This document shows positions 30,194 to 37,800 of a stretch of 64,000 nt of DNA, piece by piece (the first letter of the stretch is position 1; every line of letters starts with the position of its first letter). Made by a program: the position numbers and the translations under genes. The notes beneath the pieces were generated by a model. The model did no database searches. It worked only from the letters and a program-made list of their open reading frames with translations, and was not told the origin of the DNA. This DNA comes from Anaeromassilibacillus sp. An250 (GTDB taxonomy: Bacteria; Bacillota; Clostridia; Oscillospirales; Acutalibacteraceae), in the NCBI RefSeq assembly GCF_002159845.1, contig NZ_NFJK01000009.1, forward strand, positions 1 through 64,000, written 5' to 3'.

Positions 30194-30987
30194 ACATCGT
30201 GCAGCATCCCAGCCCGAACTATGGAAGCCGCAACGGCTGGAAACCGGACATAATCGTCAACCACATCACCGCAGGAAGTACAGCATCCGGCGCACTTGCT
30301 ACGCTTTGTAATCCCGCAAGAGAAGCTTCGGCCCACTTCGTCGTTGACAAGGACGGAACGGTCTATCAATTGGTAGCGCTTGACCGTGCGGCTTGGGCCA
30401 ACGGCACCAGCAACGTTGCCACAGACAACCGATATTATGGGCGCTCTAAGCTAGCAACTGTACGGGACCGGCGGGTAAACGCCAATCTCTACACCATCAG
30501 CATTGAGCATGTCTGCGTGAGCGGCGGGACTTTGACCACGGAGCAACTTGCAGCAAGCATCGATCTGCACCGGTATATCATCGCGGAAGTAAAACGTCTC
30601 TATGGAGTCGTCATCCCGGTTGACCGGGCGCATATTGTCGGGCACTGCGAGATCAATCCGGTGACGAAACCGAATTGTCCGGGCAAGGATTTTCCGTACA
30701 ATAAAATTTTGGAGGGGTTACAAAACGTGGCTATTACAAGTGATACCAGCGGGACAGTAAAAATCAAACGCGGCGGATACTATACGGCGAAATTCTCCGG
30801 TGCCAATGCGACCCAGATTCAAGTGACTGCGGGAACGGGGGACGTAGTGACCATCGTGCCGATCAACCGTGGAGAGGACAAGCTGGCGGCAATCGTACCG
30901 ATTGGAAAGCCGGGGGATATGACGGGCATCTACACCACCGCCCCGGGCGGACAGCCGGTGAAACAATTTGCCGCACAGATTGTATAA
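30190..30987 (+). CDS. N-acetylmuramoyl-L-alanine amidase (endolysin)
   Basis: A 265-residue protein from ATG 30190. Amidase_2 fold with zinc ligands His25 (V-N-H-I-T-A-G), His152 (I-V-G-H-C-E-I) and Cys163 (K-P-N-C-P-G-K-D-F), and catalytic-type E in I-S-I-E-H-V. It cuts the bond between MurNAc and L-Ala. Residues 175-265 form a separate beta-rich domain, likely for wall binding. No signal peptide, so release depends on the holins downstream. Confidence 0.93.
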   Translation: MNIVQHPSPNYGSRNGWKPDIIVNHITAGSTASGALATLCNPAREASAHFVVDKDGTVYQLVALDRAAWANGTSNVATDNRYYGRSKLATVRDRRVNANLYTISIEHVCVSGGTLTTEQLAASIDLHRYIIAEVKRLYGVVIPVDRAHIVGHCEINPVTKPNCPGKDFPYNKILEGLQNVAITSDTSGTVKIKRGGYYTAKFSGANATQIQVTAGTGDVVTIVPINRGEDKLAAIVPIGKPGDMTGIYTTAPGGQPVKQFAAQIV

Positions 30988-31000
30988 GGAGGCGGTTCCA

Positions 31001-31327
31001 ATGGAGTGGATTGAAAACTATGGCCCGCAACTGTTGTATTGGGCTTTGACGGGTGTTGTAGGCGCTTTTGCCGTATGGGTATGGCGTAAGATTAAAGCAC
31101 AGAAGGTGGAACAAGACGCAATCGAAGACGGCGTAAAAGCGATCCTGCACGACCGTATCTATCAGGCACATCGCTATTACACGGAACGGGGATATTGCTC
31201 GTTGGACGATAAGAAAAATATCGAATATCTATACCGCCCTTATGAACGATTGGGCGGAAATGGGACAGGGAAACAAGCGTATAAAGAAATTATGGGATTA
31301 CCGACAGAACCAGAAAAGGAGGACTAA
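31001..31327 (+). CDS. Holin-like membrane protein
   Basis: A 108-residue protein from ATG 31001, preceded by AAGGAGGCGGTTCCA. One helix near the N-terminus (L-L-Y-W-A-L-T-G-V-V-G-A-F-A-V-W-V-W) and a charged cytoplasmic tail. Directly after the amidase and before a second small membrane protein; such pairs form the lysis cassette in Clostridia phages. It could be holin or antiholin. Confidence 0.72.
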   Translation: MEWIENYGPQLLYWALTGVVGAFAVWVWRKIKAQKVEQDAIEDGVKAILHDRIYQAHRYYTERGYCSLDDKKNIEYLYRPYERLGGNGTGKQAYKEIMGLPTEPEKED

Positions 31328-31330
31328 ATA

Positions 31331-31627
31331 ATGGAGACTATTGTATTGTTTTTGACTCTGGCCGTCACGGTTGAAGGGCTTGTGGAATATGTGAAAAACA
31401 TCATCGAGGGAGAGCGCCGGGCGGTGGTCATCCAGCTTTGCGCGTTGGTCGTTGCTGTTGCGTTGTGTGTACTGGCTGGGGCGGACATTTATGCGTCTTT
31501 GGGAGTGACTTTTAGTGTGCCATACGTTGGATGCGTATTGACCGGTATTTTTGCAAGCCGGGGAGCGAACTATGCGTCTGATATTCTTGGAAAATTGCAG
31601 AGCAGCGGCGGCAAATATGCGGCATAA
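31331..31627 (+). CDS. Phage holin
   Basis: A 98-residue protein from ATG 31331, three bases after the previous stop. Two hydrophobic stretches (residues about 5-22 and 33-60: V-V-I-Q-L-C-A-L-V-V-A-V-A-L-C-V-L-A-G) with a third weak one near 65-78. The I-V-L-F-L-T-L-A-V-T-V-E-G-L-V-E-Y start matches holins next to amidases in this phage group. It makes the pore that lets the endolysin reach the wall. Confidence 0.8.
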   Translation: METIVLFLTLAVTVEGLVEYVKNIIEGERRAVVIQLCALVVAVALCVLAGADIYASLGVTFSVPYVGCVLTGIFASRGANYASDILGKLQSSGGKYAA

Positions 31628-31639
31628 AGGGGGCACAGC

Positions 31640-32587
31640 ATGGAACCCAAAACAGTAAAAGCGATTATCGACGGGCAGGAGTACACTCTTACCTATAACG
31701 GAGAGACAAAAAAATGGACCGCCTTATTCACCGCGCCAAGCAGATCATCTTATAACGAGGAAGGTCATTATTATGATGTGACCGCAAGAGCGACGGATGA
31801 GGCGGGAAACGTAAAAGAAGTTAACTCATCCACCGAAGGGGCAATCGGCGAAGCGCTGCGGCTGGAAGTGAATGAGCATGTAAAACCAACCGCCACGATC
31901 ACCGCGCCCGGCGAGAATGCGTTGCTCACGGACAACACGCCGGAAATCACAGTCCAGTTGCGCGACGATGACAGTGGTATCAACATCGATACATTTTTGC
32001 TCGAGATCGACAGCAACCCGGCGATCAGAAGCGACTCTCCGGGGGTGTCTACGGAATCTGTATCCGGAGGATATGATGTTGTTTACACGCCACAAGAGGC
32101 TCTTGGAGACGGCGCTCATACGATTAAAGTAAACGTATCCGACAATGACGGAAATGCAGCAGACACAGTTACGCGGTCGATCAAAATAGACACTACGCCG
32201 CCATCTTTGGACATCACAAGTCCGCCGGATAACTTTGTTACAAATCAAAAAACAATCACATTTGAGGGGTCGGCATCAGACGCAAGCGGGACTCCGACGG
32301 TCACCATGATACTAAACGAAAAAACCGATCAAGGAGAAGTCACGCTAAACGAAGAAGGAAAATTTACCAAGCAAGTCACGCTCGAAAACGAAGGGGTCAA
32401 CTATGTAGACACGACCGCAACAGACAAAGCGGGAAAAACTACCACAATCAGGCGTACGATAATCCTTAACACGCATGCTCCTGAATTTAAAACAGTGACA
32501 CTTACGCCGAATCCGGTAGATGCAGGAGCCACGTGCCAAATTGATATAACCTTTGAGGATGCAAACGAAGAGGCGATGAATGGGTAG
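31640..32587 (+). CDS. Ig-like repeat surface/fibre protein
   Basis: A 315-residue protein from ATG 31640. At least three Ig-like (Big/bacterial Ig) domains are visible through repeated D-T-T-P-P-S-L-D-I-T-S-P-P type openings and V-N-V-S-D-N-D-G-N-A-A-D endings. It stops in the middle of what looks like a fourth domain (I-T-F-E-D-A-N-E-E-A-M), with the next gene starting eight bases before its stop in another frame. Such proteins decorate virions or fibres and bind sugars weakly. Located after lysis genes. Confidence 0.75.
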   Translation: MEPKTVKAIIDGQEYTLTYNGETKKWTALFTAPSRSSYNEEGHYYDVTARATDEAGNVKEVNSSTEGAIGEALRLEVNEHVKPTATITAPGENALLTDNTPEITVQLRDDDSGINIDTFLLEIDSNPAIRSDSPGVSTESVSGGYDVVYTPQEALGDGAHTIKVNVSDNDGNAADTVTRSIKIDTTPPSLDITSPPDNFVTNQKTITFEGSASDASGTPTVTMILNEKTDQGEVTLNEEGKFTKQVTLENEGVNYVDTTATDKAGKTTTIRRTIILNTHAPEFKTVTLTPNPVDAGATCQIDITFEDANEEAMNG

Positions 32588-32906
32588 CGTAGTAAAGGTA
32601 TGGGGAAACGCCGATCAGTACAGCCTTATATTTAAACAAGAGGAAGGTGGGGTCTGGCGGGCGTCGGTCCCCACCGATTTGGCGGACGGGCAATACGCGT
32701 GTGAGTTTTGGGCGGAGAACGCCATAGGGGAGCAGGCGTATTGGTCAGGTATCCTGTACATACAAGATAGTCGACTAGTCTGCATCCGATTAGAAGAGGA
32801 CCCATACCAAGTGGTCTTGTTGCCAGAGCGAGTCGAAGCCAAACTGGAAAACGACCGGTACACAGTGATTTTTAAAAGGGGGTGCTGCTGTGCTGCCAGT
32901 GTATAA
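32580..32906 (+). CDS. Beta-rich adhesin fragment or small fibre protein
   Basis: A 108-residue protein from ATG 32580 (overlapping the Ig-like gene). W-R-A-S-V-P-T-D-L-A-D-G-Q-Y-A-C-E-F-W-A is the kind of strand pattern of an Ig-like domain end, so this may once have been continuous with the previous gene. Ends in a Cys-rich tail (R-G-C-C-C-A-A). Function unknown. Confidence 0.55.
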   Translation: MGSVVKVWGNADQYSLIFKQEEGGVWRASVPTDLADGQYACEFWAENAIGEQAYWSGILYIQDSRLVCIRLEEDPYQVVLLPERVEAKLENDRYTVIFKRGCCCAASV

Positions 32907-33171
32907 GCGCGATTGGATTTTAGGCGAGGATAAATACATCGAACTAGAGGTGCACAGCAAACAATCAGGCCCGATTGTTATCCCGTCGGCATCGTGGGAA
33001 TTGAAAAAGAACATGGACGCCGATCCGGAACAAGCCGGAGCGTGCGAGATCGACGGCGCGCAGATCAGCGTATTGGTAGAGCCGAGGGAAACGGGCGTCT
33101 ACACGCTGGAAATCACGTATGAAATACCGCCGGAAACACGGAAAGTGCGGGTGGTCCTAAATGTCCATTAG
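32890..33171 (+). CDS. Small beta-rich structural protein
   Basis: A 93-residue protein from GTG 32890 (AAAGGGGGTGCT upstream), overlapping the gene before. V-Y-K-R-D-W-I-L-G-E-D-K-Y-I-E-L-E-V then E-T-G-V-Y-T-L-E-I-T-Y-E-I look like a single beta-sandwich domain. Tightly packed with neighbours on both sides. Probably part of the fibre complex; no named family recognised. Confidence 0.55.
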   Translation: MLPVYKRDWILGEDKYIELEVHSKQSGPIVIPSASWELKKNMDADPEQAGACEIDGAQISVLVEPRETGVYTLEITYEIPPETRKVRVVLNVH

Positions 33172-33403
33172 GATCACGTCCGCACAGATCATCCCGAATC
33201 CTGCCTCTACCGGTCAAGGATGCTTAATCTCGATAGGGACAGAAGAATATGGAGTGCTGAAAGAGTCTTCTGGGGCGGTCCTTTACGATAGCGGCGGCGC
33301 AGAACTCCACACAGCAGACAAACAGGACCATACAATCCCGTACGCCGGCGCACAGATCGATGAAGCAATAGGAGGACTGTTATCATGGCTGAGTACACCT
33401 TAA
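33161..33403 (+). CDS. Small structural protein of fibre module
   Basis: An 80-residue protein starting ATG 33161, overlapping both neighbours. I-T-S-A-Q-I-I-P-N-P-A-S-T-G-Q near the start resembles the Ig-like opening P-N-P-x-x-x-G seen in the 31640 gene. C-terminal D-E-A-I-G-G-L-L-S-W. Probably an adaptor between beta-rich proteins. Function unknown. Confidence 0.55.
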   Translation: MSIRITSAQIIPNPASTGQGCLISIGTEEYGVLKESSGAVLYDSGGAELHTADKQDHTIPYAGAQIDEAIGGLLSWLSTP

Positions 33404-34119
33404 CCCACACAGGCGAGGAAGTGGATGCCGCCGTAGAGGGGTGGCAGACCGCACAGGCCCAGGCGGACGCAACCGCCAGCGACATCGCGGAAGGAAAAAA
33501 GGCGATTACCTCCGCGGGATTGGTAACAGGTACGATGCAGGCAGGCGCGGCAATCCCCATTGTTACAACAGCGGGTACCGGAAGCGCGTTTACGGCTACG
33601 ATAGACGGCGTTACAGAGCTAACGGTTGGTATGCTGATTACGATTATCCCGCATAGGGCAAGCTCGAGTTCCACGCCTACGTTAAATATCAATGGGTTGG
33701 GCGCAAAAGAAATCCGACGCCGCTACAGCTACACAAACAGCTCAGCAACGACCGGATATACATCTTCATGGCTGTCTTCCGGCGATCCTCAGCTCTTACA
33801 ATACGACGGGACTTATTGGATCGCGGTTGGCGCAAACAAACCCTATACCTCTGATTTAAGTAGTTCTGTCAGCGTGTCAAAAGGCGGTACAGGGAAAACA
33901 AGCTGGTCGTCGTACCGACTGATTTATCCGTCAAGCACCACCGCATTGACACAGCTGGCATTTCCCACAACTGCTGGCTCATTTTTGCGGCAAGGAACAA
34001 GCGGTGCGCCTTACTGGACAACGCCGGACGACGTCCGGGAAGCGATTGGAGCGGCCTCAGCAGAAGAAGTCGGGAACATCAGTGCCTTGCTTGATGAGAT
34101 CAACGGGGAGGTGGTCTGA
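33385..34119 (+). CDS. Tail fibre protein
   Basis: A 244-residue protein from ATG 33385. The N-terminus Y-T-L-T-H-T-G-E-E-V-D-A-A-V is the usual start of gut-phage fibre proteins. Residues about 45-155 give a Ser/Thr-rich shaft with T-A-T-I-D-G-V-T-E-L and Q-L-L-Q-Y-D-G-T-Y-W-I-A-V-G. V-S-K-G-G-T-G-K-T-S-W-S near 168 is a well-known fibre repeat motif. Its stop overlaps the next start. Confidence 0.8.
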   Translation: MAEYTLTHTGEEVDAAVEGWQTAQAQADATASDIAEGKKAITSAGLVTGTMQAGAAIPIVTTAGTGSAFTATIDGVTELTVGMLITIIPHRASSSSTPTLNINGLGAKEIRRRYSYTNSSATTGYTSSWLSSGDPQLLQYDGTYWIAVGANKPYTSDLSSSVSVSKGGTGKTSWSSYRLIYPSSTTALTQLAFPTTAGSFLRQGTSGAPYWTTPDDVREAIGAASAEEVGNISALLDEINGEVV

Positions 34120-34856
34120 TGGGGAGCGTTGCAGACAAGCTTAGCAAACTTATGGAGACAAAGAGCGCTATAAAATCGGCAATTACCGCAAAAGGCGTAA
34201 CCATATCAGATAGCGACCCATTTTCCAGCTATGCGGGGAAAATAGCACAGATTGAAGGTGGAGGTGGAGGAGAAGCCATTTCTGCTTTGATCGAGGGAAC
34301 TATTACAGACTATTCTGGAAACGAAACAAGCATCAGGGAGCGTTGTTTTTACGGATGCAATAATTTGGTATCCGCAAATTTCCCCAACGCAAAAAGCATA
34401 GGAAGTTATTCATTTTCGTATTGCGATTCACTCGGATCGTTAAGCCTCCCACTTGTAACAATCATCCCGGATTATGGTATCTATGGATGCAAGGTTCTTA
34501 CAACAGTAAATCTTTCTTCTGTTGAAAAAATAGAATCCCGCGGATTGGGGAATTGCTACGATCTTACCTTAATAAATCTCCCTGCGTTATCAGAAATTGA
34601 TACTTATGCGTTTTCATATTGCAGCAGTTTAACGTCAATTATTATTTTAAATAATAATATTTGCAAGTTGAATGGCAAAAACGCTTTCAACGGCACTCCG
34701 ATAGGAAGCGGAACTGGATACATATATGTGCCAAAGACGCTTGTTGACACATACAAATCTGCTACAAACTGGACAACGTACGCAGACCAAATCCGCGCGA
34801 TTGAAGATTACCCGGATATTGCCAATATCGTAGCTACTATGGAGGATGCAGCATGA
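34119..34856 (+). CDS. Leucine-rich-repeat (BspA-type) fibre tip protein
   Basis: A 245-residue protein from ATG 34119. N-terminal helical attachment part, then at least five LRR_5 repeats of the form I-x-x-x-x-F-x-x-C-x-x-L-x-x-x-x-x-P (for example C-F-Y-G-C-N-N-L, Y-S-F-S-Y-C-D-S-L, Y-A-F-S-Y-C-S-S-L). The end I-Y-V-P-K-T-L-V-D-T-Y-K-S-A is the standard cap of BspA-like repeats. These bind surface proteins or glycans, so this is a strong candidate for host recognition. More AT-rich than its neighbour. Confidence 0.85.
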   Translation: MGSVADKLSKLMETKSAIKSAITAKGVTISDSDPFSSYAGKIAQIEGGGGGEAISALIEGTITDYSGNETSIRERCFYGCNNLVSANFPNAKSIGSYSFSYCDSLGSLSLPLVTIIPDYGIYGCKVLTTVNLSSVEKIESRGLGNCYDLTLINLPALSEIDTYAFSYCSSLTSIIILNNNICKLNGKNAFNGTPIGSGTGYIYVPKTLVDTYKSATNWTTYADQIRAIEDYPDIANIVATMEDAA

Positions 34857-35077
34857 TTAAAACAGAGACGATCACTATTAAAGGCAAACAATTTATGCAT
34901 ACATACTCCACTGCTGGTTGTTACATCGAGCGAGACGGAGAACGCTATGCAGATGCAATTGACCCATTGGACAGCGGGCGAACATACACGGAAACCGACA
35001 TCCCGATCAAAACCGAAGAAGAGGACGTGTACCGCGCTGCCTACAACATTGTCACCGGGCAGGAGGTGCAGGAATGA
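34853..35077 (+). CDS. Small hypothetical protein at end of fibre module
   Basis: A 74-residue protein, ATG 34853 overlapping the stop before it. I-K-G-K-Q-F-M-H-T-Y-S-T-A-G-C-Y-I and A-D-A-I-D-P-L-D-S-G-R-T-Y-T-E-T-D. Similar short proteins follow fibre genes in gut phages; purpose unknown. Its end overlaps the next gene by four bases. Confidence 0.6.
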   Translation: MIKTETITIKGKQFMHTYSTAGCYIERDGERYADAIDPLDSGRTYTETDIPIKTEEEDVYRAAYNIVTGQEVQE

Positions 35078-35232
35078 TACCAAAGGCGGATAAATCCGGT
35101 CTTATAGGCCAGGGCGTGCCATTCGAGCGTATCCGTCGGATCACCGGCTATTTGGCTGGCACCGTAGAGCGGTTCAACAATGCAAAGCGCGCGGAAGTAC
35201 GCGATCGGGTAAAACATGGATTGACTAAATAA
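35074..35232 (+). CDS. Short protein resembling anaerobic RNR-linked peptide
   Basis: A 52-residue ORF from ATG 35074 with AGGAGGTGCAGGA upstream. R-I-R-R-I-T-G-Y-L-A-G-T-V-E-R-F-N-N-A-K-R resembles a segment near the C-terminus of anaerobic ribonucleotide reductase (usually written G-Y-L x x x x x R x N x x K), and short proteins of this type are often labelled as such in gut phages. It lacks the enzyme body. Last plus-strand gene before the terminator. Confidence 0.6.
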   Translation: MIPKADKSGLIGQGVPFERIRRITGYLAGTVERFNNAKRAEVRDRVKHGLTK

Positions 35233-35234
35233 AG

Positions 35235-35275
35235 AAAAGGTGCAGCTATCCAAAAAACGGGCAGCTGCACCTTTT
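35235..35275. terminator. Bidirectional terminator between fibre genes and repressor operon
   Basis: AAAAGGTGCAGCT (35235-35247) and AGCTGCACCTTTT (35263-35275) are perfectly complementary, giving A/T runs on both sides. It ends the late transcript on the plus strand and the XRE operon on the minus strand. Confidence 0.9.
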
Positions 35276-35279
35276 GACT

Positions 35280-35711
35280 TTATACTTTTTTGATTGCCCC
35301 TCCCTCTCCAACGATAGCAACGGTTTCCCAACCGGGCAAAGCTGCCGTCGTGTCCAGTTTATCAATCGGGATACGCCGGATGAGCGCATGATCCTCTTTC
35401 TCAAATATCGCATACCGATATAGCTCGGTATCGATCATACGCTCGCTTACAACCCGCCTTAAAAACGAGTCGCGAACTCTCTTGCTGGCTTTTGCCGCAA
35501 GCTCTCCACCCTCATAATCCACCAGATCCCGGAGATCGGTGATCTCCAAAGCATCGGCGATACGGAGCGCGAGTGCCAAAGACACCCGGCTGAAATCCTT
35601 TTCGCCGCTCGCAAGTTTCCACAGATATACCGTGGATATGCCCGCGGCCTTTGCCAAAGATTTTTGGCTTACGCCTTTTTCATCGATAGCTTTTTGTAAT
35701 TTTGTTTCCAT
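35280..35711 (-). CDS. XRE-family transcriptional regulator
   Basis: A 143-residue protein. N-terminal helix-turn-helix with V-S-Q-K-S-L-A-K-A-A-G-I-S-T-V-Y-L-W-K-L (residues 14-33), followed by a C-terminal domain that has no peptidase motif, so it is not a LexA/CI self-cleaving type. Third gene of a minus-strand operon behind the shared promoter at 36737. It may repress that promoter and its copies elsewhere, or act as an antitoxin-like partner for the gene upstream. Confidence 0.8.
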   Translation of the reverse strand: METKLQKAIDEKGVSQKSLAKAAGISTVYLWKLASGEKDFSRVSLALALRIADALEITDLRDLVDYEGGELAAKASKRVRDSFLRRVVSERMIDTELYRYAIFEKEDHALIRRIPIDKLDTTAALPGWETVAIVGEGGAIKKV

Positions 35712-35714
35712 TAT

Positions 35715-36386
35715 TTATTCTCCTTTCTCCTCTTTTTTGTGACGCCGGACGTAATAATTAAAATTATCATCCGACAGTTCACCGCAAAACTTCCAGCGCT
35801 TCCCGACATTTTTAAAAAAGTCGAGAAGATGCAATTGCTCTTCTTGAGCCTTGTGGCGCAACAACTCCTGGGTGGGCACATCTGTCCATGCCCACTCAGA
35901 TGAATTGATCGCGCACGTCAGAACGTCGATCCGTTCCTCGGCGGGGGAATATCCCGTGTAATCCCCGTCTTCCTCTGGCTGGGCATCCATAAAAGCTCCC
36001 CAGCCTCTTTTGCCGTCGGCATCGGGAGCCTCTTCACGTTCCGTTTCTTCGGCCTCGTCATCCGAGAGGTCAAAGAACTCGGAATAATCCTCGTAATCTG
36101 TAAGGTTTAGCCGGATGCCATGATCCCGGCACCACAAGACCCGATACAGATTCAGGTCTCTCATTTCTCCGGGGACAAAGTCCTCGGAGAAAATCCATTC
36201 TCCCTCCCACTTGCCGTCGATTAAACGGTAAGCGAAGAGGGCGTAATCTTTTCCCACCCTCCAACCGGAAGAAAAGAATACTTCTCCGGCATCGGTAACA
36301 AACCGGATAAACCCCGGTTTCACGGTAAATCCATTGACTGTGTCGTTGCGGTCGAAAATCTCAACATCAATGATCTTCTTTTTCAT
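35715..36386 (-). CDS. Accessory hypothetical protein, acidic
   Basis: A 223-residue protein from ATG 36386 (AAGGAGGAAACGAAA upstream); the open frame before that overlaps another gene. Opening M-K-K-K-I-I-D-V-E-I-F-D, then F-F-S-S-G-W-R-V-G-K-D, a very acidic middle (E-E-T-E-R-E-E-A-P-D-A-D-G) and a basic tail (Y-V-R-R-H-K-K-E-E). Stands three bases upstream of the XRE gene. Function unknown. Confidence 0.65.
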   Translation of the reverse strand: MKKKIIDVEIFDRNDTVNGFTVKPGFIRFVTDAGEVFFSSGWRVGKDYALFAYRLIDGKWEGEWIFSEDFVPGEMRDLNLYRVLWCRDHGIRLNLTDYEDYSEFFDLSDDEAEETEREEAPDADGKRGWGAFMDAQPEEDGDYTGYSPAEERIDVLTCAINSSEWAWTDVPTQELLRHKAQEEQLHLLDFFKNVGKRWKFCGELSDDNFNYYVRRHKKEEKGE

Positions 36387-36405
36387 TTTCGTTTCCTCCT
36401 TATTG

Positions 36406-36702
36406 TTACGCGGCGAAGAACTCGCCGGTAAAGTTATCGACATAACCGACCTTCTGCTCGCTCTTACAGTTCCACGCGTTTGTATAAATGCGTGTAGCAA
36501 TGTAAGTGCGGTTCTTTCCATACTTTACCCAGTCGTTAGCCACGACTCGGTAATTCCATCCAGACTCTTTGCCGATTTCTTCTGCCGCCATCATCGCCTT
36601 TTCAAGCGCCCAGGCAGCTTTCAGCGCAACAGACATAGACACGTTTGCGCTTTTTCTAATTGCCCATGCATTTCTCATGATGTTACTTTTGTTATATTTC
36701 AT
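36406..36702 (-). CDS. Accessory hypothetical protein, first gene of XRE operon
   Basis: A 98-residue basic protein. Start at ATG 36702 with GAAAGGAAAATAAAA upstream, 35 bases from the promoter -10 (36742-36737); the longer frame would begin upstream of the promoter. Helical N-terminus (A-W-A-I-R-K-S-A-N-V-S-M-S-V-A-L-K-A-A-W) and a beta-like end (T-Y-I-A-T-R-I-Y-T-N-A-W-N-C). Similar proteins occur widely in Firmicutes mobile elements, function unknown. Confidence 0.65.
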   Translation of the reverse strand: MKYNKSNIMRNAWAIRKSANVSMSVALKAAWALEKAMMAAEEIGKESGWNYRVVANDWVKYGKNRTYIATRIYTNAWNCKSEQKVGYVDNFTGEFFAA

Positions 36703-36736
36703 TTTTATTTTCCTTTCTTTTCTCTCTCTGTGATTA

Positions 36737-36765
36737 ATTATATAACTATATACACTATTTGTCAA
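36737..36765 (-). promoter_or_regulatory. Shared accessory promoter, copy 2
   Basis: Minus strand: TTGACA (36765-36760), spacer AATAGTGTATATAGTTA (17 bases), TATAAT (36742-36737). Perfect consensus boxes. Spacer and -10 are identical to copy 1. Drives the operon that includes the XRE regulator. Confidence 0.85.
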
Positions 36766-36800
36766 TAGAAAATCAGAAAAAATTAAAATATTTTTCAAAC

Positions 36801-36832
36801 AAAAAGCCCTCTGGACAAAGTGATCCAGAGGG
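36801..36832 (-). terminator. Terminator on minus strand
   Basis: CCCTCTGGA (36807-36815) and TCCAGAGGG (36824-36832) form a 9-bp stem; on the minus strand it is followed by GCTTTTTG. Second of two terminators shielding the XRE operon from the gene at 37469. Confidence 0.75.
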
Positions 36833-36867
36833 TCTAAATACTATCAAAAGCAAATCCGTCAAAAGAG

Positions 36868-36895
36868 AAAAACCGCCCAGGTTGTCCCTGGGCGG
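36868..36895 (-). terminator. Terminator of the 37469 gene (minus strand)
   Basis: CCGCCCAG (36873-36880) and CTGGGCGG (36888-36895), loop GTTGTCC, with TTTTT on the minus strand directly after. It lies eight bases past the stop of the gene at 36903. Confidence 0.85.
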
Positions 36896-36902
36896 GAAGT
36901 AG

Positions 36903-37469
36903 TTACATCTTAACGGCGCGATCTACGCGGAGTAGCGGCTCCCCGTCGGCGCCGGTGCCGACGCGATCTCCATACAGGCGGTATGCTGGACGGTCTGCGA
37001 CGGTCAAATAACTGACCTCTAATACTTGGGTCAAGAGGAGACGAAAACTGCCGTCTGAGGCGATCTCAGCCTCAAAGCAGGAGACACCGGACTCTAATGT
37101 GTTATCTCGGTGATTGCGGCTGCGCCCGCCGTCCGGTAGCGCCCCGAAGCGGATATACCCATGTTCCGCACCTGCGAATTTGGCCGATGCTGCGGCTTGC
37201 GCTGCATCTATGACTGCCTGCGTCTCTTTGTGAATGCAGTCGATCACGGGATTTCCGTGCCCGTCCTTGCGGATAGTGCATTCCCACCCGTCTGCCTCCA
37301 TCTCGGCGGCGATGGCTTCCGGAGCTGTGTTACCATCCCACTTGCGATCTGGACAATCATTGACGTGAGACAGGCTATAATAAGCTGATCCAAAGGCCGG
37401 GGTAAACCATCCAAACATAGATACGGTGGCTTTTGCATCTGGACGGCCTATTGTATCGCGGTAGATCAT
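36903..37469 (-). CDS. Accessory hypothetical protein
   Basis: A 188-residue protein. I choose ATG 37469 because GGAGG lies eight bases upstream; ATG 37484 would overlap that ribosome site. Opening M-I-Y-R-D-T-I-G-R-P-D-A-K-A-T-V, with Y-Y-S-L-S-H-V-N-D-C-P near residue 31 and Y-R-L-Y-G-D-R-V near the end. GC-rich codon use unlike phage structural genes. Single-gene unit with the shared promoter and its own terminator. Known only as hypothetical in Clostridia phages. Confidence 0.65.
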   Translation of the reverse strand: MIYRDTIGRPDAKATVSMFGWFTPAFGSAYYSLSHVNDCPDRKWDGNTAPEAIAAEMEADGWECTIRKDGHGNPVIDCIHKETQAVIDAAQAAASAKFAGAEHGYIRFGALPDGGRSRNHRDNTLESGVSCFEAEIASDGSFRLLLTQVLEVSYLTVADRPAYRLYGDRVGTGADGEPLLRVDRAVKM

Positions 37470-37522
37470 AATCGTTGCCTCCATGTACTGCTTGTTGTCT
37501 ATATCTTATCTCTTTGTGATTT

Positions 37523-37551
37523 ATTATATAACTATATACACAATTTGTCAA
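37523..37551 (-). promoter_or_regulatory. Shared accessory promoter, copy 3
   Basis: Minus strand: TTGACA (37551-37546), spacer AATTGTGTATATAGTTA, TATAAT (37528-37523). One base differs from copies 1 and 2 in the spacer; downstream ATCACA is also shared with copy 2. Confidence 0.85.
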
Positions 37552-37602
37552 GATGTTTTTTGAAAAAAGTTGCAATTTTTTTAAAAAATATATCATCAGT
37601 AA

Positions 37603-37800
37603 TTGCGGCGCAATCAAACAGATGGTATACTAGTGTTAATCTAAGAGACATAATTTTAAAGTGCAGGCTCATGGCGGGATCATGCGGATTTGCGGAACGT
37701 TGTACATACTATGCATTGCAGACCTCCGCAACCACATTGTGCGACCAAAAAAGATATCGCACCGAAAAAGCCCGGAACCATGCGGTTTCCGGGCTTTTTT
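37603..37800 (+). ncRNA. Possible short transcript: promoter to terminator without an ORF
   Basis: TTGCGG (37603-37608), 17-base spacer, TGG then TATACT (37626-37631) form a promoter with an extended -10. A clear terminator lies at 37769-37800 (AGCCCGGAACC and GGTTTCCGGGCT, one bulged T, then TTTTTT). Open frames here run past the terminator and lack ribosome sites, so a small RNA of about 160 bases is the simplest reading. Confidence 0.4.

Noticed and set aside
26283-35232. Diversity-generating retroelement acting on fibre genes
   Set aside because: No reverse transcriptase gene and no template/variable repeat pair noticed in the window.
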